64,000 bases of DNA, from assembly GCF_008933955.1 (NCBI RefSeq), contig NZ_WBXO01000002.1:365089-429088 (forward strand). The letters are read 5' to 3'. The position numbers were made by a program, and so were the translations under genes. The notes beneath the pieces are model-generated. The model saw only the letters and a list, made by a program, of their open reading frames with translations. It made no database searches and was not told where the DNA came from. The stretch comes from Heliorestis acidaminivorans (GTDB lineage: Bacteria; Bacillota; Desulfitobacteriia; Heliobacteriales; Heliobacteriaceae). Every line of letters starts with the position of its first letter. Position 1 is the first letter of the stretch. Below, piece after piece: positions 7,436-15,895 of this stretch.

Positions 7436-10400
7436 ATGAATTTAAGAACTAATAAAAACTATATTTTGATCGTACTATCCTTTTTTTTCATTGCTACTAT
7501 ATTTATTTCTCTGAACTTTTTAACTCAAGATATTGAAGCTTCTGTAAATCAACAAGCCGGTAACCTTGATTTATCTACTTGGAATAAAGATGATTTGATT
7601 CAACTAGAGGGCGAATGGATGTACTACCCCGAAATGCTCAAAGAGGATATTAAGACAGACCCTTTGGCGCTAGGCACCTATGTTAAAGTACCACATAAAT
7701 GGACAGCTTCTGACAAGTATGATGGAAGAGCTTATGGTTACGGTACATATAATCTGAGTCTATCAGGTCTTGGGTCAGGAAAAATCTATGGAATTACTTT
7801 TCCTGATGGAGGTATGGCTTATCGGGTTATCATTAATGGTAATGAAATTATAGAAAATGGTGTGGTGGCAAAAGACAAGGCCAATTATATTCCTTACAGG
7901 AATGCTCAAAAGAGTGCCTTTGTAGCGAATGAATTTGGTGAAGCTGATATATTTATAGAAATTGCCAACTACGATCATGTAAGAGGTGGTTTTTGGGTAA
8001 GTCCTATCATAGGCTCTGTTGATGCTTTAGATGCTTGGGTAAATAAAAATTATATAGAACAGGTATTTATTTTTACAAGCATAGTTATTATGGGCCTTTT
8101 TTTTCTTATCTTGTTCAGCTTTTCAAGAGATGATAAAAAGGTCTTATATTTTGCTCTATTATGCATCTTAATTGCTCTGCGTGTACTATTTACAACGAGA
8201 GGGTTAAGCGCATCGATCATATCTTCTATACCCTGGCACTTGATGGCTAAATTAGATTACATAGTTCTTTTTCTTCTATTACCAATAGCGGGAAAACTCC
8301 TTTATAGCTTTCAATTTGTGAAGAGAGTAAAAGCTGTGGAGATATTTTATAGAGTTTTTGCCTTGCTATCAATTGCAGTAACCCTCTTACTGCCTTTTCA
8401 TGTCTTTTACCAGTTGGCCATCTATTACAGGTATCTTCTTTTTATGTTCTTTATATATTTTATTTATCAATTGGCCATGGGAGTCTACAAAAAGGTTAAT
8501 GGTGTCATCTATGTAGTACTTGGATTATTATCGCTTATGATAGCAGGTCTTTTGGAAATATTTGTGACTACAAATCCAATTTACACTTTTTATGGAACTC
8601 TCACTATGATATTTTTTATGTCTATATTTGTAGTATCTGATTATGCAACGACAAAAAGAAAGAACAGCTACTATGTACAGATTGAGGAAAAAAACAAACA
8701 ACAAGAACAGATTGCCCAAATTGCTGGTGATTTTGTTACAGCGAGTATGACTAATATTGATGAAAAAATAAACAGAACCTTAGAACAAATTAGCCGCTTT
8801 TTTAAAATTGATAGAAGCGACGTTTTTCTTTTTTCCCAAGATTATCGAACTGTTACTATCAGCCACGAATGGTGCAAAGAAAACATTGAACCAAAGCAAA
8901 ACCATTTTATTGATTTTCCCGTGGACAGTACACCATGGTACAAACAACAAATCCTAGAAAAAAAATCAATTGTCCACATACCTGACCTATCTAAAATGCC
9001 CCCTGAAGCATCTAGAGAACAACAGATCATGGAGTCTGTAGCCATAAAATCTGCTCTCTCTGTCCCCATCTACACAGAGAGTCGTGTCTACGGCTTTATA
9101 AGTTTTAATTCCGTAACTGAACAGATATGCTGGACGGAGAGCCAGATCCATGGCCTCACTGTGGTGGCCCAGATCCTAGCAAACGCCTTTGCGAGCATTG
9201 AAACAGAAAAAGAACTCTTTACCCTCAACGTGGAAAACCTCTTAGCTAAGGAAGCGGCAGAAGTGGCTAATCGGGCCAAATCTGAGTTTCTTGCCAACAT
9301 GAGCCATGAGATTCGCACGCCCATGAACGCCATCATCGGCTTTAATGAGCTACTAGAAAGAACAGAACTGACGGAAGAGCAACATGACTATGTTCAAAAA
9401 AATGGTATTGCGGCCAAAAACCTGCTGAGAATTATCAACGAAATACTAGATTTTTCTAAGATAGAAGCAGGGAAAATGACCCTTGAAAAAATAGAATTCA
9501 ACCTTGATGAGGTACTTGACAGCACTTCCGGTATTGTTAGAAAAAAAGCTTTTGACAAAGGTCTAGAGCTGGTTCTGACCAAAGCAAAAGAAGTGCCCGA
9601 GAATCTGCAAGGAGATCCACTGCGATTAGGGCAAGTTCTAATTAACCTCACTGACAATGCCATCAAATTCACCGAAAAGGGAACTGTGTTGGTGTCCGTA
9701 GACGTTGACCATGAACTTACCCGGGACCATGAACAGGAGCAAGAAAAAGTATTACTGCATTTTGTTGTGAAGGACACAGGAATCGGTATGAGGGCGGAAA
9801 AACAAGAAGAATTGTTCAAACCTTTCAACCAACTTGATACATCTACTACAAGAAATTACGGCGGAACTGGTTTGGGCCTTACCATCTCGCGCGCCATTGT
9901 AGAAATGATGGGTGGGGAAATATGGGTAGAAAGTGAGTACGGTAAAGGAAGTTCTTTTCACTTAAGAATACCTTTTGCTAAGGGAAGTGAAAAGGTAAAG
10001 AGCTCTAGGGAGCTCAAAAACAAGTCCGACTTGAACTCTTTGTTGAAGCATATCAGGGGTGCTAGCATATTGCTGGTAGAAGACAATCCACTAAACAGAC
10101 TCATTGCCCAGAAAATTCTTTTTAATGAAGGTTTCCTCGTTGACATGGCAGAAAACGGAGAAATAGCCTACGAAAAGATAAAAAATAATTCTTACGATCT
10201 AGTACTGATGGATCTACAAATGCCCCTGTTGGACGGTATCGAGACCACTAAATTACTTCGTGCAGATTCTAGTATTGATCCTAATCTTCCTATTATTGCT
10301 TTGACCGCCGATGTGCTCCCAGAAACGCGCCAGATGGTCATGGATGTGGGCATGAATGATTTTATTCCCAAGCCTTTTGACAAAAAGGAGCTATTTGAAA

Positions 10401-11128
10401 CCTTGAAGAAATGGATCAAGGAAGGTCAGCGGGAGATTCCATTAGCAGTTAAGGAAGATGAGCAAGTAAGAGCCTCTGCAGGAGCAGATGCATCAACAGT
10501 TACTTTGCTCTTCGAGGAGAAGGTACATCAAATGCTTCCCTCCATCAATACGAAGGAGGCTCTAGACCGTCTATCTGGCAACCATCAACAGTACCTTGAA
10601 ATCATGGAACAATATAAGCACAAAAGTCGAAGGAGCGTTGCAAGTATAAAAGAAATGCTAGAGAAAAAAGAAATAGCTAAAGCGGCGCGGGAGCTTCACA
10701 CCTTCAAAGGCATGTCTGCTAACATTGGTGCTGACAGGATTGAGGAAATTGCTGTTGCCTTGGAGCATAAACTGAAGGATGAAAAGGAAACGGGAACAGG
10801 AGCAAGGGACTTACTAATAGAACTGACCAAAGAAGTTGAAACCACGGCCAGAGAAATTACTGCCCTGGCACAAGCACAAAGAAGAGTCAAGCCAAAAGAG
10901 CACAAGAAAATTCTTTCCCCTGAAGTACTAGCGGCAAAGCTTACTACCCTAAAAGAGCTACTGGAGGGTTACGACACTCGCTCTTTAGAACTTCTAGCTG
11001 AAGTCAAAGAAACTCTTCTAACAAAGGGCTATCAGAAGCCGGTGCTAATGATGGAAAAGCATGTTCGTGAATACAACTATGAAGAAGCCTTGGAAACATT
11101 GAGAACAAAGTTGGACGAAGAGTCTTAA
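7436..11128 (+). CDS. hybrid sensor histidine kinase (7TMR-DISM-GAF-HisKA-HATPase-REC-HPt)
   Basis: A 1230-residue membrane hybrid kinase. In order: a signal/TM segment (about 8-30); an extracellular jelly-roll-like region (30-200, 7TMR-DISMED2 type); seven helices (about 205-400); a GAF domain (about 430-590); and a HisKA dimerisation domain with [16 protein letters not shown] (phospho-His about 626). Then come a HATPase_c domain ([24 protein letters not shown]), a receiver domain ([17 protein letters not shown] with the phospho-Asp, ALTAD, KPFD) and an HPt domain with HTFKG near 1087. All phosphorelay residues are present. ATG 7436 is chosen for its GGAGG 10 nt upstream; a TTG at 7409 is the alternative. 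The HD-GYP regulator begins 67 nt downstream and is the likely output partner. Confidence 0.93.
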   Translation: MNLRTNKNYILIVLSFFFIATIFISLNFLTQDIEASVNQQAGNLDLSTWNKDDLIQLEGEWMYYPEMLKEDIKTDPLALGTYVKVPHKWTASDKYDGRAYGYGTYNLSLSGLGSGKIYGITFPDGGMAYRVIINGNEIIENGVVAKDKANYIPYRNAQKSAFVANEFGEADIFIEIANYDHVRGGFWVSPIIGSVDALDAWVNKNYIEQVFIFTSIVIMGLFFLILFSFSRDDKKVLYFALLCILIALRVLFTTRGLSASIISSIPWHLMAKLDYIVLFLLLPIAGKLLYSFQFVKRVKAVEIFYRVFALLSIAVTLLLPFHVFYQLAIYYRYLLFMFFIYFIYQLAMGVYKKVNGVIYVVLGLLSLMIAGLLEIFVTTNPIYTFYGTLTMIFFMSIFVVSDYATTKRKNSYYVQIEEKNKQQEQIAQIAGDFVTASMTNIDEKINRTLEQISRFFKIDRSDVFLFSQDYRTVTISHEWCKENIEPKQNHFIDFPVDSTPWYKQQILEKKSIVHIPDLSKMPPEASREQQIMESVAIKSALSVPIYTESRVYGFISFNSVTEQICWTESQIHGLTVVAQILANAFASIETEKELFTLNVENLLAKEAAEVANRAKSEFLANMSHEIRTPMNAIIGFNELLERTELTEEQHDYVQKNGIAAKNLLRIINEILDFSKIEAGKMTLEKIEFNLDEVLDSTSGIVRKKAFDKGLELVLTKAKEVPENLQGDPLRLGQVLINLTDNAIKFTEKGTVLVSVDVDHELTRDHEQEQEKVLLHFVVKDTGIGMRAEKQEELFKPFNQLDTSTTRNYGGTGLGLTISRAIVEMMGGEIWVESEYGKGSSFHLRIPFAKGSEKVKSSRELKNKSDLNSLLKHIRGASILLVEDNPLNRLIAQKILFNEGFLVDMAENGEIAYEKIKNNSYDLVLMDLQMPLLDGIETTKLLRADSSIDPNLPIIALTADVLPETRQMVMDVGMNDFIPKPFDKKELFETLKKWIKEGQREIPLAVKEDEQVRASAGADASTVTLLFEEKVHQMLPSINTKEALDRLSGNHQQYLEIMEQYKHKSRRSVASIKEMLEKKEIAKAARELHTFKGMSANIGADRIEEIAVALEHKLKDEKETGTGARDLLIELTKEVETTAREITALAQAQRRVKPKEHKKILSPEVLAAKLTTLKELLEGYDTRSLELLAEVKETLLTKGYQKPVLMMEKHVREYNYEEALETLRTKLDEES

Positions 11129-11156
11129 TCTAGTTGGACGAAAAGTCTTAATCTAG
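11111..11156 (+). repeat. 23-bp tandem duplication across the kinase stop codon
   Basis: Positions 11111-11133 are repeated at 11134-11156 with one mismatch (G/A at position 10 of the unit). The first copy contains the TAA stop (11126-11128) of the kinase gene. Confidence 0.9.
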
Positions 11157-11195
11157 AAAAGATAATAATCAATGTGGAGAGAGAAGGTGGTGCTG

Positions 11196-12200
11196 ATGTA
11201 CTGTGTGCTGGTGGTGGACGATGTTGCAGAAAACATCGATATATTAACAGGCATATTGAAGGATGAGTACATAGTAAAAGCCGCTGTTAATGGAAAAATG
11301 GCACTTAAAGTGGCCGAAAAAACTCTCCCCGATCTGATATTGCTGGACATTATGATGCCCGAGATGGATGGGTATGAGGTGTGCCATTTGCTGAAAAAAA
11401 ACCCTTTTACCAGTCACATCCCCGTTATATTCGTCACTACCCGAGACCAAGAAAATGATGAACTAAAAGGCTTTGAATCAGGTGCCGTTGATTACATTAA
11501 TAAGCCTGTTAACCCCTTGATCGTAAAAGCAAGAATTAAGACCCATATCGCACTGTCAGATCAAAAAAAGGCATTAGAGATGGACGTAGCGGCAAAAACC
11601 AAAGAAATTAACGACACAAGGTTGCAAATTATTAAGAAATTAGGTCATGCCGCAGAATATAAAGATAACGATACGGGTTTGCACATTGAGCGCATGAGCC
11701 GCTATAGCCACCTCATTGCCCAGAAGTTTGGTTTCGCTCCCCACCAATCGGAATTGATCCTCCACGCTTCTCCCATGCACGACATTGGAAAGATTGGCAT
11801 ACCCGATGCAGTTTTGCAAAAACCGGGCAAGTTTGACCCCAGGGAATGGGAGATTATGGCTACCCATGCCCTGATAGGTGGAGATATAATTGGGGAATCA
11901 GATGTGGAGTTGCTTAACATAGCCAAAATAATCGCCGAACAACACCATGAAAAATGGAATGGCCAAGGATATCCCAAAAAACTGTCTGGCCAAGAAATCA
12001 ACATCTTTGCCAGGATAGTTGCTATAGCAGACGTTTTCGATGCCCTTACCAGTAAAAGGCCCTACAAGAAAGCCTGGTCCGTTGAACAAGCCTTCGAGCT
12101 AATTAGGTCTGAAAAAGAAAAGCACTTTGATCCCGACGTAGTCGATGCCTTTGAACAAGGACTACCAGAGCTGATTAAAATCAAGAACCATTTTCAGTAA
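11196..12200 (+). CDS. response regulator with HD-GYP domain (c-di-GMP phosphodiesterase)
   Basis: An N-terminal receiver (about 1-120; VLVVDD, LLDIMMPEMDGYEV phospho-acceptor Asp, VTTRD, NKPVNP) and a short coiled-coil linker precede an HD-GYP domain (about 150-325). The HD-GYP part shows HASPMHDIGKIGIPD, HHEKWNGQGYP and DVFDALTSKRPYK, all metal- and substrate-binding motifs intact. Members hydrolyse cyclic di-GMP. I choose ATG 11196, preceded by AAGGTGG, over the upstream ATG 11172, which has no ribosome-binding site. It sits 67 nt after the hybrid kinase, so a kinase-to-c-di-GMP pathway is the simple reading. An 8-bp tandem repeat, AGTAACCA twice, lies over its stop codon. Confidence 0.92.
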   Translation: MYCVLVVDDVAENIDILTGILKDEYIVKAAVNGKMALKVAEKTLPDLILLDIMMPEMDGYEVCHLLKKNPFTSHIPVIFVTTRDQENDELKGFESGAVDYINKPVNPLIVKARIKTHIALSDQKKALEMDVAAKTKEINDTRLQIIKKLGHAAEYKDNDTGLHIERMSRYSHLIAQKFGFAPHQSELILHASPMHDIGKIGIPDAVLQKPGKFDPREWEIMATHALIGGDIIGESDVELLNIAKIIAEQHHEKWNGQGYPKKLSGQEINIFARIVAIADVFDALTSKRPYKKAWSVEQAFELIRSEKEKHFDPDVVDAFEQGLPELIKIKNHFQ

Positions 12201-12271
12201 CCAAGTAACCAGGGGGACGTTTCGTTTGCCACTACTAACACAAAGGGACGGTTTGACGACGCCTGTCTCCA

Positions 12272-12330
12272 TGCAAAGAAAGATGAGCGAAGATCAGCAA
12301 AAGATAGTTAAGGATCTCTCCGAAATGAAA
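12272..12330 (+). pseudogene. fragment of the small coiled-coil gene (copy of 20560-20618)
   Basis: Fifty-nine bases nearly identical to the 3' half of the small membrane/coiled-coil gene at 20385-20663. They join abruptly, across a 2-base filler, to a uppP fragment. The join removes what corresponds to 20619-21166 in the intact copy. It is the left edge of a large direct duplication. Confidence 0.85.
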
Positions 12331-12332
12331 AC

Positions 12333-12626
12333 ATCGATGCCATTGTCATTGGTTTGGCTCAATCGGTTGCTTTGATTCCTGGAATCAGTCGTTCAGGTGC
12401 TATCGGTGCAGTGATTCTTCAAATTGATACATTAGGCAATATTCTTACTGAAAGTTCGTCAATGCTTCTCCCCTACATCATCGCTTTACTATCTTCTTTT
12501 ATTGCTTCTTACCTAGCTCTAAAATGGTTTATCAGTGTTATGAAAAAAGGTAAGCTCCTTTACTTTTCCATGTATTGTTTTGTCGTTGGCCCTCTCGTCA
12601 TTCTCTTCAAATACATATTCCCGTAG
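12333..12626 (+). pseudogene. undecaprenyl-diphosphatase remnant (uppP, internally deleted)
   Basis: Closely matches the C-terminal part of the intact uppP at 20699-21541, starting at the equivalent of 21167. The N-terminal half, including the glutamate motif region (GITEPLP), is gone. A second, in-frame 81-bp deletion removes 27 residues right after the PGISRSGA motif. The remaining 90-codon frame from ATG 12354 could not form the active enzyme. Direct sequence comparison within the window shows this without any database. Confidence 0.88.
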
Positions 12627-12681
12627 TTCCTGAGAAACAATATTGTTTATTGTACAATGATTGACCTCGGGAGTTGGAAAA

Positions 12682-14007
12682 ATGCCTGAGCTAGGTGTGG
12701 GCTTTAAGCTTTTTCTTGTGTTTTTACTAATTGCCGCGACAGCTTTTTTTGTAGCGGCTGAGTTTGCTGTCGTGAAAGTCAGAGATTCTCGGATTCAACA
12801 ATTAATTAATGAGGGCAACAAAAAAGCACTAAATGCAAGAAAAGTCACCAGTAATCTCGATGAATACTTATCGGCTTGCCAACTCGGTATCACTTTAACA
12901 GCACTAGGACTCGGCTGGTTAGGTAAACCTGCTGTCGCTGTTTTATTTTATCCTCTTCTAGAACGGCTACAACTAACGCAAAGTACGATTTCTGCTATCT
13001 CTTTTGTTATTGGCTTTTCAATTATCTCATTTCTTCATGTTGTTGTAGGAGAGTTAGCTCCAAAAACATTGGCCATTCAACGAGCAGAGAAAGTCACCTT
13101 ATGGCTATCGGGTCCGTTGATCCTATTTTATAAAGCATTGTATCCATTTATCTGGCTGTTAAATGGCTCGGCAAGAATTTTAGTTCGTGCCCTGGGACTT
13201 CGCAATATATCGGAGCATAGTGAAAGTCACTCGGAAGAAGAGATCCGTATGATTATGTTGCAAAGCCATCAAAGTGGTGAGATTAACCAGACAGAACTGG
13301 ACTTTACTAACAATGTTTTTTTGATGACGGAGAAAGTAGTTACGGAAATCATGATTCCTCGACCCGATATGGTCTGCCTATACACAAATCTTTCATTTGA
13401 AGAAAATCTGAAAATCGTTCAATCAGAAAAGTATGGGCGCTATCCAGTATGCGAGGGCGATAAAGATCATGTTGTCGGTTATATTCACACGAAAGACTTA
13501 CTAGATCTTTACGTAGATAAAAGCAGAAACCCTTCTCTACTGGAGTTCATTAGGAAACCTCTTTTGGTCTATGAGTTTACGCCCCTTATAGATATCATGA
13601 AAAAAATGCAGAAAGAACGAACTCAGATTGCTATCGTCTTAGATGAATACGCCGGCACTGCAGGCCTTGTTACGATTGAAGATATTCTTGAGGAAATTGT
13701 TGGCGAAATACAAGATGAATATGATCAGGATTATTCACCCATTATAAAGCTTCAACCGGGGCATTATTCAGTAGATGGACAAGTTTCTCTTGCAGATATA
13801 GCGCAGGATTTGGGTATATATTTGGAATCGGAAGACGTCTACACCATCGGTGGATGGTTTATGGCTCATATGCAAGGCCCATTAACGGAAGGCACATCAT
13901 TTGACTATAAGAATATTAGATTTACAGTTACAGAGACGAAGTCAAATAGAGTTATGAAAATTGAAATAAAAGAAAATATCGAGAACGTTAATAGTGATAT
14001 GGCTTAA
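12682..14007 (+). CDS. hemolysin-family / CorC-type transporter protein (CNNM + CBS + CorC_HlyC), intact copy
   Basis: A 441-residue membrane protein. A CNNM (DUF21) domain with about three to four helices (1-190; FVAAEFAVVKVR, VGELAPKTLAIQ) is followed by a CBS pair (about 205-330; MIPRPDMVCLY, IVLDEYAGTAGLVTIEDILEE) and a C-terminal CorC_HlyC domain. Such proteins are linked to Mg2+/Co2+ export or resistance; haemolysis is a historical name. The start is ATG 12682, matching the second copy at 21601; the TTG at 12661 in the same frame is unlikely. This copy keeps the base missing in the other, so it is the one that encodes a full protein. Followed by a strong terminator. Confidence 0.9.
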   Translation: MPELGVGFKLFLVFLLIAATAFFVAAEFAVVKVRDSRIQQLINEGNKKALNARKVTSNLDEYLSACQLGITLTALGLGWLGKPAVAVLFYPLLERLQLTQSTISAISFVIGFSIISFLHVVVGELAPKTLAIQRAEKVTLWLSGPLILFYKALYPFIWLLNGSARILVRALGLRNISEHSESHSEEEIRMIMLQSHQSGEINQTELDFTNNVFLMTEKVVTEIMIPRPDMVCLYTNLSFEENLKIVQSEKYGRYPVCEGDKDHVVGYIHTKDLLDLYVDKSRNPSLLEFIRKPLLVYEFTPLIDIMKKMQKERTQIAIVLDEYAGTAGLVTIEDILEEIVGEIQDEYDQDYSPIIKLQPGHYSVDGQVSLADIAQDLGIYLESEDVYTIGGWFMAHMQGPLTEGTSFDYKNIRFTVTETKSNRVMKIEIKENIENVNSDMA

Positions 14008-14053
14008 GCCGTTGGAACATCATCCCTTGACCATGTTCCAACGGCTTTTTTTC
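14007..14053 (+). terminator. terminator after the intact tlyC-like gene
   Basis: A stem AGCCGTTGGAACAT (14007-14020) / ATGTTCCAACGGCT (14033-14046) with a 12-nt loop and a T7 tail, starting at the stop codon. Confidence 0.92.
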
Positions 14054-14163
14054 TGCTTCTTAGGATCAAAGAGCTTGATAAAGCTTTGAGGCTTGCCAAA
14101 GGGTGTGTCTTTAAAGTTGCTTTCATAGTCTTCTTTGGTGCCTACCTTATGAAACAAGCACAC
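14020..14163 (-). pseudogene. possible C-terminal gene fragment
   Basis: A 47-codon minus-strand frame with a protein-like composition (GTKEDYESNFKDTPFGKP followed by a Lys-rich tail). It lacks a ribosome-binding site and runs through the tlyC terminator. The KEDY..xFKxTPFGK pattern reminds me of the C-terminal part of type I restriction R subunits, but this is a memory-level resemblance only. It is best read as debris in an accessory region, or as chance. Confidence 0.2.
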
Positions 14164-14204
14164 TTTTACTCATGCTCTCAAATCAATAGTTTTGTGGTTC
14201 TCAA

Positions 14205-14744
14205 TTAGAGCATACTCATTGCTCTTTTTTGATTCTCGATTAAATTTTTTATCTGATTCAGCAATTGTTTTTTATTTTTTATTTTTATTTCGCTACCAGT
14301 TATTGTGAAATACATATTTTGAAGTTCATTGATTGTTACACTTTTATAGATTCGCTCTTTTATCGTTTCATCTTCTGTCGTGTAGTATTTTTTTAATGTC
14401 TCAAAGTAGTACTTTTCTACTTCGGCCGCATTTTCAAAAGTTTTTTTCTTATTACTTTTCGTTTTACTGGTTCTTTTTCTTTGATCAGCTTTTTCTAAGA
14501 ACTTTAATAAATTATTCACTTCATCACGAGAAAGATTTAGATTCGCTAGTATGCTAAATATATTCATATATAAAGCAGTATTGTGTAATATCCATTTGGT
14601 TTCTTTGTTTTTTGCGTTGTGGTTTGTGTAATCTTTGATAAAAATGTGGATAAAGTCAATTTCTTTCTCTAAGGATTCTACTAATCGTTTTAAATCTCCG
14701 ATTTGGGTAATTAAAGCAATTAGTTTTTCCCTTTCATCCATCAT
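14205..14744 (-). CDS. hypothetical partner of the orphan ParA
   Basis: A 179-residue charged protein that I do not recognise as a family. The N-terminus (about 1-50) is predicted coiled coil, the middle (about 90-110) is a Lys/Arg/Ser-rich segment that could bind DNA, and the C-terminal ~45 residues (INELQNMYFTITG ... KNKKQLLNQIKNLIE) look like a compact helix-extended-helix module. It begins 18 nt after the stop of the ParA gene upstream on the same strand, so the two are almost certainly co-expressed. By position it would be the ParB-like or cargo-adaptor partner. The strong A+T bias of the pair, relative to cooS next door, suggests acquisition. Confidence 0.6.
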   Translation of the reverse strand: MMDEREKLIALITQIGDLKRLVESLEKEIDFIHIFIKDYTNHNAKNKETKWILHNTALYMNIFSILANLNLSRDEVNNLLKFLEKADQRKRTSKTKSNKKKTFENAAEVEKYYFETLKKYYTTEDETIKERIYKSVTINELQNMYFTITGSEIKIKNKKQLLNQIKNLIENQKRAMSML

Positions 14745-14762
14745 TTTATTTCATTCTTCTCC

Positions 14763-15725
14763 TCAACTTGTAATTGTAATGATCTGATCGGTGATTTCCT
14801 CGTATTCTGGGTGATTTCCGACTGTGATTTCAGTATTTTGAACAATGTCAACTAGGTGTCTTGTATAGTTCTGAAATATGTGTTTCGTTTCTATGGTGCT
14901 GTTTTGTTTGTTATATCTAAATTTTCCATACTTTGCATCTGATAGGAGTGATGGTATGTTAAGTTTGTCAATCGCTAAATCTAGATCTTTTATTAAGTTA
15001 ATGTTTCCTGTTCCTCTTCTATCTTTGTATATGGTTTCAAATACACCTATAAATAAAGGCTTTTCACCAAATAAGGAGGTGAGCATTAAGCCGCCAATCT
15101 CGTCATTCATAGCGTACTTTACATAGACATTTTCTATTTCTGTTATATAATCAGGAACTCCGTGTCCACTGATGTTGTCTCCTATCGTGGGAATAATGTA
15201 GTAATCGGAAGCCATAAAGACACTATGAATCAATGTGTTACTTGTTGGTGGACAGTCAAATAATATGTAATCATACTGTTCTAGCTCTAAATCCCGGATC
15301 AATAAGGGAATGATACATATTGAAAATACATTTTTGCTCATTTTTGATGCTAAATCATTCAATCTTGCATTTTTGAATTTGAAGGATGAAGGTATGTAGT
15401 CTAGATTATTTTTTAAGTTTCTAATTATATTTTTAATATATTTCTGTTGATTTTGAATGTTCATAGTGTATAAATCAAAGTCATTCACATTGTTATTTAT
15501 AAATCGACAATAGAGTTCAATCGCATAATTTAAAACACTGTTATATGTATAATTGTGAATCTGATTCTTTGTACAAAGTGAGCTTAAAGAGCATTGAGGA
15601 TCTAGGTCAAGAAGTAACACTCGCCTTCCTTTGGTAGCCATCCATGTCGCGATCTGAAATACACTTGTTGTCTTTCCTACGCCACCTTTGTAGTTTCCAA
15701 AGAAAAGTTTTTTTGCCATTCTCAT
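14763..15725 (-). CDS. ParA/MinD-type ATPase, orphan (plasmid-like)
   Basis: A 320-residue P-loop ATPase of the ParA superfamily. It has the deviant Walker A NYKGGVGKTT (about 12-21), RVLLLDLDPQCSLS (Walker A' region) and YILFDCPPTSNTL (Walker B). It is distinct from the chromosomal parA at 40.6-43.2 kb and carries long Asn/Ile/Lys-rich insertions, as plasmid and integrative-element ParAs often do. The ATG at 15725 follows a GGGGGG stretch. The downstream gene (14205-14744) is its likely partner. No parS-like iteron, replicase or integrase is visible nearby, so whether it segregates, positions or controls something is open. Confidence 0.88.
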   Translation of the reverse strand: MRMAKKLFFGNYKGGVGKTTSVFQIATWMATKGRRVLLLDLDPQCSLSSLCTKNQIHNYTYNSVLNYAIELYCRFINNNVNDFDLYTMNIQNQQKYIKNIIRNLKNNLDYIPSSFKFKNARLNDLASKMSKNVFSICIIPLLIRDLELEQYDYILFDCPPTSNTLIHSVFMASDYYIIPTIGDNISGHGVPDYITEIENVYVKYAMNDEIGGLMLTSLFGEKPLFIGVFETIYKDRRGTGNINLIKDLDLAIDKLNIPSLLSDAKYGKFRYNKQNSTIETKHIFQNYTRHLVDIVQNTEITVGNHPEYEEITDQIITITS

Positions 15726-15895
15726 ACCCCCCTGCTTAAACTTTTATTTGATGTTTATTCTACTTATCATGCTTTGTTTCCAAGTTTCTATGTTTTCTTT
15801 TTTGCAGCTGCCAAGATCTACATATGCACAAGCCACAAAAACGTGTTAATATAAGTTTGTTGGTTGGATTACTTATATTAATAGGGGGTTTTACT

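Noticed and set aside
9088..10905. Several 60-140-codon minus-strand ORFs inside the kinase gene
   Set aside because: They are antisense shadows of a gene with complete kinase domains; no ribosome-binding sites or family motifs.
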